This document shows positions 54,145 through 64,000 of a stretch of 64,000 bases of DNA, in pieces. Source of the DNA: Apricaphanius iberus (Eukaryota; Chordata; Actinopteri; Cyprinodontiformes; Aphaniidae); NCBI GenBank assembly GCA_028564705.1, contig JAPXFQ010002825.1, forward strand, positions 170,871-234,870. Reading direction: 5' to 3'. The notes below the pieces were generated by a model that worked only from the letters and a program-made list of their open reading frames with translations, did not search any database and had not been told where the DNA came from. The position numbers and the translations under genes are program-made. Position 1 is the first letter of the stretch. The number at the start of each line of letters is the position of its first letter.

Positions 54145-57100
54145 ATGCCTATCACCACAGATCTGAAACTTCTTATTCTTAATGCGGGTGGCCTTAATAA
54201 TCCCATAAAACGAACACCTGTTTAAAATTTTCTTCGTAACCAAGGGGCTCAAATTGCAATGATACAAGAAACCCATCTGCTGTAAAGTGACATATACCGA
54301 TTGTCAAACAGATTTTTTGAGGTTATCGCTTATTCTTCAGCCTGAAGCATAACAAAGGGTGTTGCAATTATCTGTCGCCGGAACTTACAGTTTAAGCTTA
54401 TTGATACTTGGGCTGATAATAAAGGTAGTATTACTATTGCTAAAGTACGAATGGAACATTTGAATCTAGCCGTCATATCCTTATATGCTCGAAATGTTTT
54501 TGACCAAAAAGTTTTTATTCAGATTACTAAAATAATGCTTGATCTTCCGGGGTTAAAGTTTATCGTGGGTGCGGATTATAACTCTGTAGTTGAGTGCCTA
54601 ATTGATAGATCTAGCTGTACGGAGGGCACGGATCAGGGATTCGGACGCTCTTCGTTTATGGATTGAGTACAGGGGAGTGGTAGATTTGTGCCGACTCCTA
54701 AACCCCGACACCAAGGATTTTACCCATCGATCAGCTAGACACAAATCGTATTCACGTATTGATTTTATATTTGCCTCCATGCATTGCTTTCATGTTATCG
54801 ATAGTATCAAACATATGCCCGTTGCACTCTCGGACCATAAAGCCATAGTATTATGCGCCTCACTCACTTCTGTTTCTGCTCGTGCTCCTAGATGGCGCTT
54901 TAACACAACACTTCTCCACTGTGAAGAATTCAGAAAGCAATTTATTTCAGAATTTGATGTATTTATTTCTATCAATAAAGGTTCGGTGGATGATCCTAGG
55001 GTTCTGTGGGATGCCGTTAAAGGTTTTATTCGTAACAACACTATTGGTTATGCATCCCACATTAAGAAAGCTCGTACCTCTAGGTTACATATTTTACAAA
55101 GTAAACTCGTTGTTTTGGACAACCTATTGAAGTTAGGCTTCGATGAGGAAATTGCATCCCGTTATGATTTAACTAAAAAAGAAATTACAGATATTCTGAA
55201 ATGTCAGGCGGAATTCTTGATACATAAAACCCGACAAATTTATTATATTATTGGGGCCAGACCAAGCCAGTTGCTTGCACGGAGATTGAGGGCTGATGAA
55301 CATTTTTCAGATAATTCTTCTGTTAGTCCACGGACGGCCAAATTCTGACAGATCCGACACATATCAATTCTACCTTTCGGTCTTTCTATAGCAGGTTATA
55401 CAGTTCTGAATTAACCCTTGATGCCCATTCCTGTGAGAGTTTTCTTGATGCTGCACACTTGCCCAGACTGTCTGAAGATCGGTTGAAATTAAACAGTCCA
55501 ATAACACCAGCTGAGCTTAAACAGGCTGTTTTGAGCATGTGTCATGGCAGGTCACCTGGCCTGGACGGAATTCCTCCGGAGCTCTATACTACGTTCTGGG
55601 AATACCTGGGACATTTACTTTTTGATATGATTCAGGCTTCTTTGGAAAAAGGCTCCTTTTCTATGGATGTTAATACAGCAATTATCTCGCTTGTTCTCAA
55701 AAAGGATAAAAACCCTCAGGAGTGCACAAATTACAGACCTTTATCTCTTTTGAATACGGATATAAAAATTTTCGCTAAATTATTGGCTTGTAAACTCCAG
55801 CCCCTTATGACTAAGTTGGTTCATTGTGATCAGACAGGCTTTATTAAATCAAGATCTGCATCAGACAACATGAGACGATTACTTCATCTAATACATAGCG
55901 CATCCACTTCAACATCCTCTGGCTGCAGTTTTTTCCTTAGATGCCATGAAGGCCTTAGATAGACTCGAATGGCAGTATCTATGGTCCCTGCTTCATCTAA
56001 TAGACCTTGGAACCAATTTTGTAAATATGATCAAAGTACTGTATACTTATTCAAAGGCGTTGGTACTTACAGGCAAAACCTGTTCCTCTACCTTTGATGC
56101 AACTAGAGGCTCTAGACAGGGCTGTCCGTTAAGCCCCTTATTATTTGCTTTGTCACTAGAGCCTTTAGCTCAAATCATCTGTTTATCTGATAACATTATC
56201 CCTGTAACGGTGAATGCCAGCAAACATAGCATTTCATGAAACGCGGATGACATCCTTTTATATGTGGGCTGTGCCCAATCTATTCCTGATATTCGGAATA
56301 TTTTTAGTAAGTTTAGTGATATATCAGGCTATAAGATTAATTGGGACAAGTCTGCTTTTCTTCCGTTAAACTCCCCAATGAAAGATGTAGCCTTACCACC
56401 TAATATTCCCGTTGTTCAACAATTTAAATACTTCGGAATAGAGATTTTTCCTTCATTGCATTCCATTGTTAAATATAATTACGAGGGTACTTTAGCTAAG
56501 GTTTTAGTGGACCTTGAGAGATGGTCCACGCTACCTAATTCTCTTAGATCCCGTGTTTCTATTATCAAAATGAACGTGCTTCCTCGCATAAATTTTTTGA
56601 GCTTAATGATCCCACTTCCGCCTATTTCCCGTTATTGGGAAAGACTACAGAGAGCGATCACCAAATTCATCTGGAATGGGAAACGTCCTCGCCTTAGGGC
56701 ATCCATAGCGCATCGCCACAAGTCAGATGGGGGGTTATCACTTCCGGATTTTAACTCTACCATTGGTCTTTTACCTTACGCCCTTTGGTTGTCTGGTATG
56801 ATGATTCAATAGATGTGGCATGGCGATCGTTAGAGGAGTCCTCGGCTAACCCATTGGAACTGCGTGAGGTTTTATTTGCTAACACTCCTAAGAAGAAATG
56901 CATGGATCTATTCTTCCCCAGTATATCTCATTTGGTTGTGGTCTGGCATCGTGTTGGAAAGGTATTTGAAATAGATTCTATATGGACTTCACATTCTCCA
57001 ATTTTTAATAATGAAAGCATTCTGATAGATAAATGCCCCATAAAACGAGCTCAATGCAAACAATGGTGGGATAATGGAGTACGCGCATTGGGCAAATTAA

Positions 57101-57903
57101 TTGATTTGAATGGACTTCTGTCATTCGACGATCTACGTATTCAGTTTAATCTGCAGCATTCCACATTTTTCTTCTATCTTCAGCTGAGAACTGCAATGAA
57201 AACATATGGTGTGCCCTGGCAAGCCCCACTTAAGAACCACCCTCTGCTTGATTTGATAATTAGTAACCATGGTTTTAAAGGCCTTGTCTCCAAACTTTAT
57301 GCATATGTCTTGCAAGGAATGTAAGCTCAACTGTATCTAGATACTTGTTGGAGATCAGATATTCCTACTCTGCCTCCAGGTTTTGACTGGGGAACCATTT
57401 GGAACTCGGTAATCTGTGCATCTAAGAATCCCGACCACCAGCAAATCCACCTGAATTTCATCCATAGGACATATATGACACCTCGCAAACTCGACTGCAT
57501 GAAGCTTAAAGCTTAACCAAACTGTACTTTATGTCATACTAATTCTGTGGGTACATTTTTTCACTTAGTCAGGGAATGTCCAGCTGTGTTTTGCTTTTAG
57601 GATGTAATTAGAAGCAGCCTTAATATTCCGTTGTTACCTCAAATGTTCTTAATTAACGACTTGTCCCGACTTAATCTGTGCAAAGCAAAGGAAAAGGTTT
57701 TTTTAGCTGGCTTGACCTCCGCCAAGAAGATGGTTGCGTTAAGGTGGAAGCCTCCACATTCCCTATCTCATCGCCAGTGGGTCTTATCTTTTATAGATGT
57801 TGCATATCTGGAACTATCTACGGCATGTATGCATGGTGCTAAAGAGGAGACCATTAATCTGTGGAAAAGAGTGGTAGTTGACCTCGAGGCGCTCTTACCA
57901 TGA
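54145..57903 (+). pseudogene. L1-like ORF2 (endonuclease and reverse transcriptase), broken
   Basis: From ATG 54145: MPITTDLKLLILNAGGLNN, IAMIQETHLL, VISLYARN, FIVGADYNSVV, YSRIDFIF and LSDHKAIVL give an APE endonuclease. The reverse transcriptase follows with [43 protein letters not shown] (motif A, FDR changed to LDR), [29 protein letters not shown] (catalytic YADD changed to NADD) and the L1 thumb region [12 protein letters not shown]. The C-terminal part runs to the stop at 57903. In-frame stops lie near 54,220-54,350, and frames change near 54,610, 55,350, 55,950, 56,240 and 56,800. Motif A in this family normally has F-D at the LD position; the metal-binding Asp itself is kept. Confidence 0.9.
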
Positions 57904-58051
57904 GGCTGCGTTTGACCACGGTGGTGTAGTTCATTTTAATTTCATTCTATGATGTAATGCCCTAATTTTTATTTTCCTGGACCTGTTCATCCATTTATTT
58001 ATTTTTTTTTTTAAATGTTTTTTAATGATAATGTTCTGCTGTATTATTATT

Positions 58052-58750
58052 TTGGTGTTTTGTGTAGCCAACCGATATGGTTGTTTTTTTTTAAGGCCGA
58101 TGCAGATTTTATTTTCAAATTTGATCGCCAATGGCCGATATCTAAAGCCGATTATTAGGGCTGACATTCAAGTCCAATATATTTACTTTTTAGCAGCACA
58201 TTGATTGTGAAAGACGACTGAAGTGTGCAATACCAATTAAAAGGTCAATAAAAATCGTTCAATATTTAATGAACTTCAAATATAAGACAATATAAAAAAG
58301 AATACCAAAACATTAACCTGAGTGCAAACGGTTTCAGAACAATAGAAATTAAAACAGTTTCATGCTTCTTTAAGTATACAAAATTTATTTAATAAATATA
58401 TATATAAATAAATTCAAACAGTAACCAGAATAATGGTGCAAATAGCTGGTTGATGTAGAATCTTGACTTCAAGTATCAAAGAAAATTACTGTAAAGTAAA
58501 GCCCACTACTACATGGTAGTAAATAATAAAATCTAACATATACATATAAAAATAGTGCAGTCAAAGATTAAACACCAAACCTAAGCATAAAATGAGCAGG
58601 CTGGCTCACAGGGGTTGTGAGCGTTTGGGGGGTCCTTCCTTCAGTCAAGTAGAGAGTGCAGCTGGCCACACAGGTGCCCATTTTTTTTTAACATTGGCTT
58701 TTTTTCTTAAAATTTTGGCCGATTGCCGATATAGAAAATACTGAATATAT
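58052..58750. mobile_element. hAT-like MITE fragment (GGCCGAT-rich)
   Basis: ACCGATATGG, AAGGCCGATGCAG, ATGGCCGATATC at the left and TTTGGCCGATTGCCGATATAG at the right are related CGATAT words in inverted arrangement, like those at 6866-7390. It lies between the L1 3' end and the next LINE. Ends are uncertain. Confidence 0.45.
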
Positions 58751-59027
58751 CTGCCTCTAATTTTCATTGATAACAAAACCAATAAGGATAGAGTTTGGAA
58801 TTCAACTGAAGGCTTTGAATTGGATTTTGTAGACTTCCTGATAATAAGAAATAACAGTAGTCCAGCCTTGAAGTTACAAATGCATGGACTAGTTTCTCTG
58901 CATCACTCCTGGACAGGATATTTCTAATTTTAGCAAAATTCCAGAGGTGAAAGAAAGAAATCTTAGAAACCTGTTTAATATGAGATTTATCTGTTGTACA
59001 AAAATTACCCCGAGGTTCTTTACATTA

Positions 59028-60228
59028 TTACCAGAGGCCAATTAATGCCATCCAGATGAAGTGATTGACAACAAATTCTGGCTTGTCTGAATTTAAAAGC
59101 AGAAAGTTTAGAGTCATCCATGTTTTTATGTCTTTGAGACATGCTTGTAATCTACCTAGCTGATTGGATTCATCAAGTTTTATGGATAAATATAGTTGTG
59201 TATCATCAGCATAACTGTGGAAATTCATACCATGTTGTCTACTTATTTTACAAATTAGAAGCATATATATATAGAAAGAGAATTGGTCCAAGCACAGAAC
59301 CCTGTGGCACTCCACATGTAACCCTTGAGTGTGAAGATTTATCAATAACATGAACAAAGTGGAATCTGTTGGAAAGATATGATTTCAACCATCCTAGAGC
59401 TGCTTCCTTGATCTCTACATGTTCAAGCATTTCTAAGAGAATATTATGATTGACAGTGTCAAAAGCAAAACTGTGATCCAACAACACCAGAACAGTCATG
59501 AATCCATTATCTCAGGCCATTTGAATATCATTAGTAACTTTCACCCGTTCTGTTTCAATGTTATGATGAGCTCTAAAACCTGACTGAAATTCTTCAAACA
59601 GGTTGTTGCTGTTTAGATGCTCACATACTTGATTACCAACTATTTTCTCAAGAATTTTGGATAAGCAAGGAAGGTAAGATATAGGTCTGTAACTAGCTAA
59701 GTCATCTTGATCGAGGGAGGGTTTCTTAGGTAGAGGTTTATTACAGCAACCATAAATTATTGAGGCACATATCCATTTATTAAAGATACATTCATCATGT
59801 CTAGAATAGGGCCAGTAACCAGAGGGAACACTTCCTTAAATAATTTGGTTGGTATCGGGTCTAATATAAAAGTTGTCTTAATGAGCAAATCTGAATGAAA
59901 GATGGTTGCAACTCCTCCTCCTCGCCCAGTACGTCTATGAATGTGAAAATTTTGATAATTGGAAGGAAGGACTTGACTCATTTATAATTACAAAATCCTT
60001 CTGCTGCAACCATGTTTCTGATAGGCAAAAAAGATAAATTTTATTATCACATATCAAGTCATTAACTAATAAAGTATTTGAGTAGAGGGATCTTATGTTT
60101 AGTAAACCACATCTAATTGCCCTATTTCCTTGTTTGGTCTGAGTTGTATTTATTTTAATGAGATTTTCATAGTTTGCTTTTGTCAGGTTAACTTTTAGTC
60201 TATTTGATTTTGTCCATGGGCAAAACAC
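59028..60228 (-). pseudogene. CR1/L2-type ORF2, endonuclease start fused to reverse transcriptase
   Basis: GLLNIRSLYSNTLLVNDLI, LFCLSETWLQQKDFV, RRTGRGGGVATIFHSDL give the endonuclease start. After a jump comes LDPIPTKLFKEVFPL, SYRPISYLPCLSKILEKIV, VLVLLDHSFAFDTVNHNILL (motif A), GVPQGSVLGPILFLYI and SYADDTQLYLSIKLDE (catalytic YADD). About half the endonuclease, including its catalytic His and Asp region, is missing at the junction near 59,870. Several stops follow. Confidence 0.85.
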
Positions 60229-60319
60229 TGTCTCAATGGGGTATTGAGTGGGTAACAGTACAGAAGCTGCAGAGAGGTGGGTTAGACTACAACTGCATCC
60301 TGGTCTGGACCCTGGTTTG

Positions 60320-61060
60320 TCAGTGTTTTGAAGTACTAATAAATCTGTCCAGATTCCTAGATAGAAGAGCTACCACATCAAAAGTGGGATGGATGCTGTC
60401 TCTCCGGATCACACCAGGTTTTCCCCAAAAAGTTTTCCAATTATCAATGTAGCCCACGTTGTTTGCTGGACACAACTCAGAAAACCGTTGATGAAATGAC
60501 AGCATGCGGTTAAACATGTCGTCACTGGTCCGATCGGGCAGGGGACCAGAAAAGATTACACAGTCCGACATCTTTTTAGCAAACTTACACACTGAAGCAA
60601 CACTAATTTTAGTGACCTCCGATTGGCTTAACCGGGTGTCATTACCGCCAGCTTGAATAACAATCTTACTTTATTTACGCTTATCCTTAGCCAGCAGTTT
60701 CAGGTGGGATTTTATGTCGCCTGTTGTGGCCCCTGAAAAACATTTGACTATGGTCGATGGTGCCTCTAATGCCACATTTCTTTCTATTGAGCTATGGAAC
60801 TGCCAATTACCAGAGTCTGTTCCTCAGTGGGTGCGACAATGAGTGGGGAAAATCTGTTAGAAATTAGGCTGGGAACTATGCTTACTACGTACCGTCACCC
60901 AGTCGGCCTGATATTCCAGCTGCGTGGGTTCTGTTGGAGGACCGCTAGGCGATTCTATCCTTGTTGGCTCCGCGCTGGCTAATGGGCCTCGACTATTTAC
61001 TGGATTCTCAACAGCGTGGAGCCGGGCCTCTAACTCTGAAACCCTTGCCTCCAAAGCCAC
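60320..61060 (-). pseudogene. LINE ORF1 with coiled coil and SGNH-esterase domain
   Basis: The N-terminal part ALEARVSELEARLHAVE is a short coiled coil. After a broken linker, VIQAGGNDTRLSQSEV carries the GGND block, then DCVIFSGPLPDRTSDDMFNRM, ANNVGYIDNWKTFWGKPG and RRDSIHPTFDVVALLSRNL with the D--H pair of SGNH hydrolases. Such esterase-like ORF1 domains occur in CR1- and L2-clade LINEs; their role in transposition is not settled. Frameshifts and stops between 60,592 and 60,857 make it a pseudogene. Confidence 0.8.
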
Positions 61061-61288
61061 GAAAATGCTACATTTATTACACTTACCATTATAACTAAAG
61101 GAGGCGGGGAGTAACTAAACATCTGACACAGAGAACAGGAGAGAGGAGCCACAGAGGGACAAAGAGACGGAAGAGATGTAGCCATAGCTACTACGAAACT
61201 AAGCTAACTAGACCTTAGCACACCAAGAACATCCGTGTGAAACACAAAGGGTTCCCAAAACGTAAAGTACACCAACTGGAAATAAGTT

Positions 61289-61550
61289 TAAATGGTAAAT
61301 GGACTGGACTTATATAGCGCTTTTCTAGTCTTACTGACCACTCAAAGCGCTTTACATTGAAGCCGCATTCACCCAATCACACTCGCATTCATACACCGAT
61401 ACCCAACATGGCTCGGTAGGACAATGTAGAATTTGGGGGTTAAGTGCCTTGCCCAGGGGCACATCGACATGTGACTGGAGGAAGCTGGAATCGAACCTAC
61501 GACCCTCCGATTGCAAGCCAACTACTCTACCACTGAGCCACAGTCGCCCA
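61289..61550 (-). mobile_element. tRNA-derived SINE
   Basis: On the minus strand it starts GGGCGACTGTGGCTCAGTGG, with an A box TGGCTCAGTGG (61530-61540) and a B box GGTTCGATTCC (61487-61497), the internal polymerase III promoter. It ends with AAGCGCTATATAAGTCCAGT and CCATTTACCATTTA, a tail widespread in fish. It does not fold as a tRNA beyond the head region. No target duplication is obvious. Confidence 0.8.
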
Positions 61551-61826
61551 TTAGTAGTGTGCTTGTGTGTTAAAATAACTTAGAAAGACCTCAAAAAAGA
61601 GAAAAATATATCAATCGAAGAAAATCTGAGCACCAAGCAGATCCGAGGAGCTCAGCAGTGACAACATGAAGTGATGCAGCAAATGTCGCAATACTCACAA
61701 TGTCCACCAGCGTCGTTTAAGGTCTGTGGCCAGATAACTATTAGAGAGCCGTGTAAATCTTAATTCAACGGCTAAACGAGCTAGGGTGGACAGCTTCCCC
61801 GGATGATGAAAGGAAGTGGCGTCAAT
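61551..61826. other. Spacer, possibly 5' UTR of the esterase LINE
   Basis: No coding motif. It may be the 5' untranslated end of the minus-strand LINE, separated from it by the SINE. Confidence 0.35.
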
Positions 61827-62105
61827 GAATCAGAATCAGAATCAGAATCAGAATCAGTTTATTGGCCAAGTATGTCACATACAAGGAATTTGACTCCGGC
61901 AAACTTTTTTCTCCAGTACAGAACTTGAATAAGTGAAAAAAGAAAAAAAGAAAAATAAGAACAAAAATAAGTAAAAATACAAATAAATATCAGATCGTAA
62001 ATAATAAAGGATAATATATACACCAACCCGGGGTTATTTTACAGTGAGTATACAGAAGTGCAGAGTTATAGTTTATTGTTATGTGAGTGCACTCACACAC
62101 TGTGA

Positions 62106-64000
62106 CTAGACAGAGTTCGTCAGAGCGACAGCCTGGGGGAAAAAACTGTTTTTGTGTCGGGTGGTTATGGCGTACAACGCTCTGTAACGCCGACCTGAGG
62201 GGAGGAGCCTAAACAGATTGTGGCCAGGGTGTGAGGGGTCAGTGGTGATTTTCCTGGCCCGCTTCCTGACCCTGGCCCGGAATAGGTCCTGAATGGAGGG
62301 AAGATCGGTTCCTATGATCCTCTCTGCAGTCCTGACTGTTCTCTGCAGTCTGTCCTTGTCTTGCCTGGTGACGGATCTGAACCAGACAGAGATGGATGAG
62401 GTCAGGACGGACTGGACTATTGCTGTGTAGAAAATGATCAGCAGCTCCTGGGGCAGGTTGAAATTCCTGAGCTGACGCAGACCTGGGGCAGGTTGAACTT
62501 CCTGAGCTGACGCAGAAAGTACAGCCTTTGCTGGGCCTTTTTCCTTATTATGTTGATGTGTGAGGTCCACTTCAGGTCCCGTGTGATGGTGGATCCTAGG
62601 AACCTGAAAGACTCCACTGTGGGGACTGGCTTGTTGAGGATCATGAGAGGAGATGTTGATGGTGGTCTCTTCCTGAAGTCCACTGTCATCTCCACAGTTT
62701 TGAGCGGGTTTAGCTCCAGGTGGTTCTGACTGCACCAGAGAACCAGCTGTTCCACTTCCTTTCTGTACACAGACTCGTCGCCGTCGCGGATGAGTCCAAT
62801 GACGGTGGTGTCATCTGCAAACTTCAGGAGTTTCACAGAAGGGTCCCTCGACGTGCAGTCAGTGGTGTAAAGGGAGAAGAGCAGTGGGGAGAGAACACAT
62901 CCCTGGGGGGCGCCGATGCTGAGGGAACGGGAGCTGGATGTGAACTTACCCAGTTTCACCTGCTGCCTCCTGTCAGTCAGGAAACTGGTAATCCACTGAC
63001 AGGTGGATGGAGGCACGGTGAGCTGGGACAGTTTTTGGTGGAGGAGCTCTGGTACAATGGTGTTAAACGCAGAGCTGAAGTCCACAAACAGGACCCGAGC
63101 GTAGGTACCTGCAGAGTCTAGGTGGTGCAGGATGTAGTGTAGAGCCATGTTGACGGCATCATCCACTGACCTGTTTGATCTGTAGGCGAACTGCAGGGGG
63201 TCTAGCAGGGGATCTGTGATGTCCTTCAGGTGGGTCAGTACCAGACGCTCAAAGGATTTCATGACCACAGATGTTAGGGCAACTGGTCTGTAGTCATTTA
63301 ATCCAGTGACTGGGGACTTCTTGGGAACCGGTATGATGGTGGAGCGTTTGAGGCAGGAGGGGACCTCACACAGCTCCAGGGAGTTATTGAAGATCTGGGT
63401 GAAGATGGGAGCCAGCTGGTCAGCACAGAATTTCAGAGAGGCTGGGGACACTCCGTCTGGTCCCTGAGCCTTTTTAATTTTCTGTCTCTGAAATAGCTGG
63501 CGCACGTCCTGTTCGCAGATCGTCAAGGCAGGTACGTGGGTGGTTTGGGGTGAAGCTGGGTCTTTTGTGATGGAGATGGTGGGGGAGGTGGGAGGTGTGA
63601 AAGTCCTTTCAAACCTGGAAAAGAAGTCGTTGAGGTCCTCAGCCAGGCGGGGGCTCTCCACAGGGTGGGGGGATGGTCTCCTACAGTTAGTAATGGTCTG
63701 CAGGTAGCTCCAAACTGCAGAGGGGTCGTTAGCAGAAAAACGGTCCTTAAGCTTAGCACTGTAGTTCCTCTTTGCTGCTTTGATCCCTCTTGTCAGCTGG
63801 TTCCTGGCCTGTTTGTACAGGTCCCGATCCCCACTCCTGTAGGCCTCCTCCTTGTCCTGGCGTAGCCGTCTCAGTTCTGCAGTGAACCACGGTTTATTGT
63901 TTTTGAATGAGCAGAAGGTTTTGGTCTGCACACACATGTCCTCACAAAAGCTGATGTAGGATGTCACAGTGTCGGTCAGTTCATCCAGGGATGAAGCCGC
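62106..64000 (-). pseudogene. CR1/L2/Rex-type LINE reverse transcriptase, one frameshift
   Basis: Read on the minus strand from the right edge: PWFTAELRRLRQDKEEAY (linker after endonuclease), AQGPDGVSPASLKFCADQ, LNDYRPVALTSVVMKSFERL, ARVLFVDFSSAFNTIVPEL (motif A), SIGAPQGCVLSPLLFSLYT, KLLKFADDTTVIGLI (catalytic FADD), FRFLGSTITRDLKW. The frame is intact for 509 codons, then lost at a 35-bp tandem duplication (62447-62516). In the next frame it resumes with LRNFNLPQELLIIFYTAIVQ and ends with AERIIGTDLPSIQ, RYRALYA and SFFPQAVALTN. Without the duplication the frame would be open throughout the visible part, so this is a young copy. It is related to the LINE in the tandem duplication. Confidence 0.92.
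62447..62516. repeat. 35-bp tandem duplication in LINE coding sequence
   Basis: Two adjacent 35-bp units beginning cctggggcaggttgaa differ at one base. As 35 is not a multiple of 3, it shifts the reverse-transcriptase frame. Confidence 0.95.

Larger units (their letters stand above)
52696..58045 (+). mobile_element. L1-like element 3, nearly full length
   Basis: It begins AGATGGCGCCGGTGTG, a typical L1 5' start, followed by a 119-bp leader, an intact ORF1, a 0.4-kb spacer, a broken ORF2 and a T-rich 3' UTR. The exact 3' end and the target duplication could not be fixed. About 5.3 kb is close to full length for fish L1-like LINEs. Confidence 0.88.
58751..61260 (-). mobile_element. CR1/L2-type LINE with esterase ORF1, internally deleted
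   Basis: Read on the minus strand it has a coiled-coil plus SGNH-esterase ORF1 (61,060-60,320), the beginning of an endonuclease (60,228-59,900) and then the reverse transcriptase joined directly to it, with most of the endonuclease lost. The 3' part runs to about 58,751. This order matches Maui/L2-like elements of fish. A SINE sits just upstream at 61289-61550. Confidence 0.82.
61827..64000 (-). mobile_element. CR1/L2/Rex-type LINE, runs off the right edge
   Basis: On the minus strand the coding part ends at 62106, followed by a 3' UTR (ccttgtatgtgacatactt) and a terminal (TGATTC)n tail at 61827-61857, the 3' hallmark of this fish LINE. The 5' part lies beyond base 64000. Confidence 0.87.

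Noticed and set aside
61487..61540. Possible tRNA gene (A and B boxes on the minus strand)
   Set aside because: No full cloverleaf or acceptor stem, and the boxes are the head of a longer SINE with the usual fish tail.
1..64000. CRISPR arrays, operons, riboswitches, rRNA genes and bacterial-type mobile elements
   Set aside because: None are present. Repeats here are microsatellites, minisatellites and transposons of vertebrate type.

Overview
This window looks like teleost fish genomic DNA: an AT-rich, intron-scale landscape packed with transposable elements of the mix usual in ray-finned fish (hAT, PIF/Harbinger, Tc1/mariner, piggyBac-type MITEs, L1-like LINEs, CR1/L2/Rex-like LINEs, a Ty3/gypsy remnant and a tRNA-derived SINE). 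There is no bacterial-type gene organisation. The only host-gene coding sequence I can support is one small exon, the first coding exon of a tweety-family gene (best match TTYH3), on the minus strand at 3415-3540. Its remaining exons must lie beyond the left edge, so bases 1-3414 are probably intron 1. Everything to the right is upstream of its start codon.

Layout. 1-4.1 kb: a piggyBac-like element (706-3127) holding a hAT MITE, which itself holds another MITE, plus the tweety exon. 4.1-13.2 kb: hAT-type termini, a Harbinger remnant (5308-6099), and a nearly complete TTF-zinc-finger (ZMYM1-like) hAT transposase gene on the minus strand with two extra mini-exons (8828-11430). 14.4-18.1 kb: an 88-bp minisatellite and a decayed minus-strand gypsy element with a hAT MITE at its 5' side. 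18.7-23.4 kb: an L1-like LINE abutting a second Harbinger remnant and a GC-rich stretch. 24.6-33.2 kb: a direct tandem duplication of about 4.33 kb. Each unit carries a 5'-truncated CR1/L2-type LINE invaded by a hAT element (ZNF862/KIAA1586-like transposase). The right-hand copy continues to the true hAT end (33722), the LINE 3' tail and a TTAA-flanked piggyBac MITE (33858-34897). 35-46 kb: mostly unassignable DNA with a foldback hAT MITE, Tc1 remnants, a pogo-like MITE and TA repeats. 47.0-49.3 kb: an internally gutted L1-like insertion with a perfect 17-bp target-site duplication. 52.7-58 kb: an almost full-length L1-like element with an intact ORF1 and a broken ORF2. 58-64 kb: a minus-strand CR1/L2-type LINE with an SGNH-esterase ORF1, a tRNA-derived SINE, and a second LINE running off the right edge.

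Nearly all elements are defective, and the protein fragments do not form a pathway together. The most useful observations are the tandem duplication whose copies differ in patches of insertion-rich noise (recent duplication or assembly artefact), the three-level nested insertion that carries its own record of the empty site, the hAT gene with splice-defined mini-exons, and the gutted L1 with an undamaged target-site duplication. I see no convincing new biological system. All family names come from reading translated motifs and termini, not from database searches.
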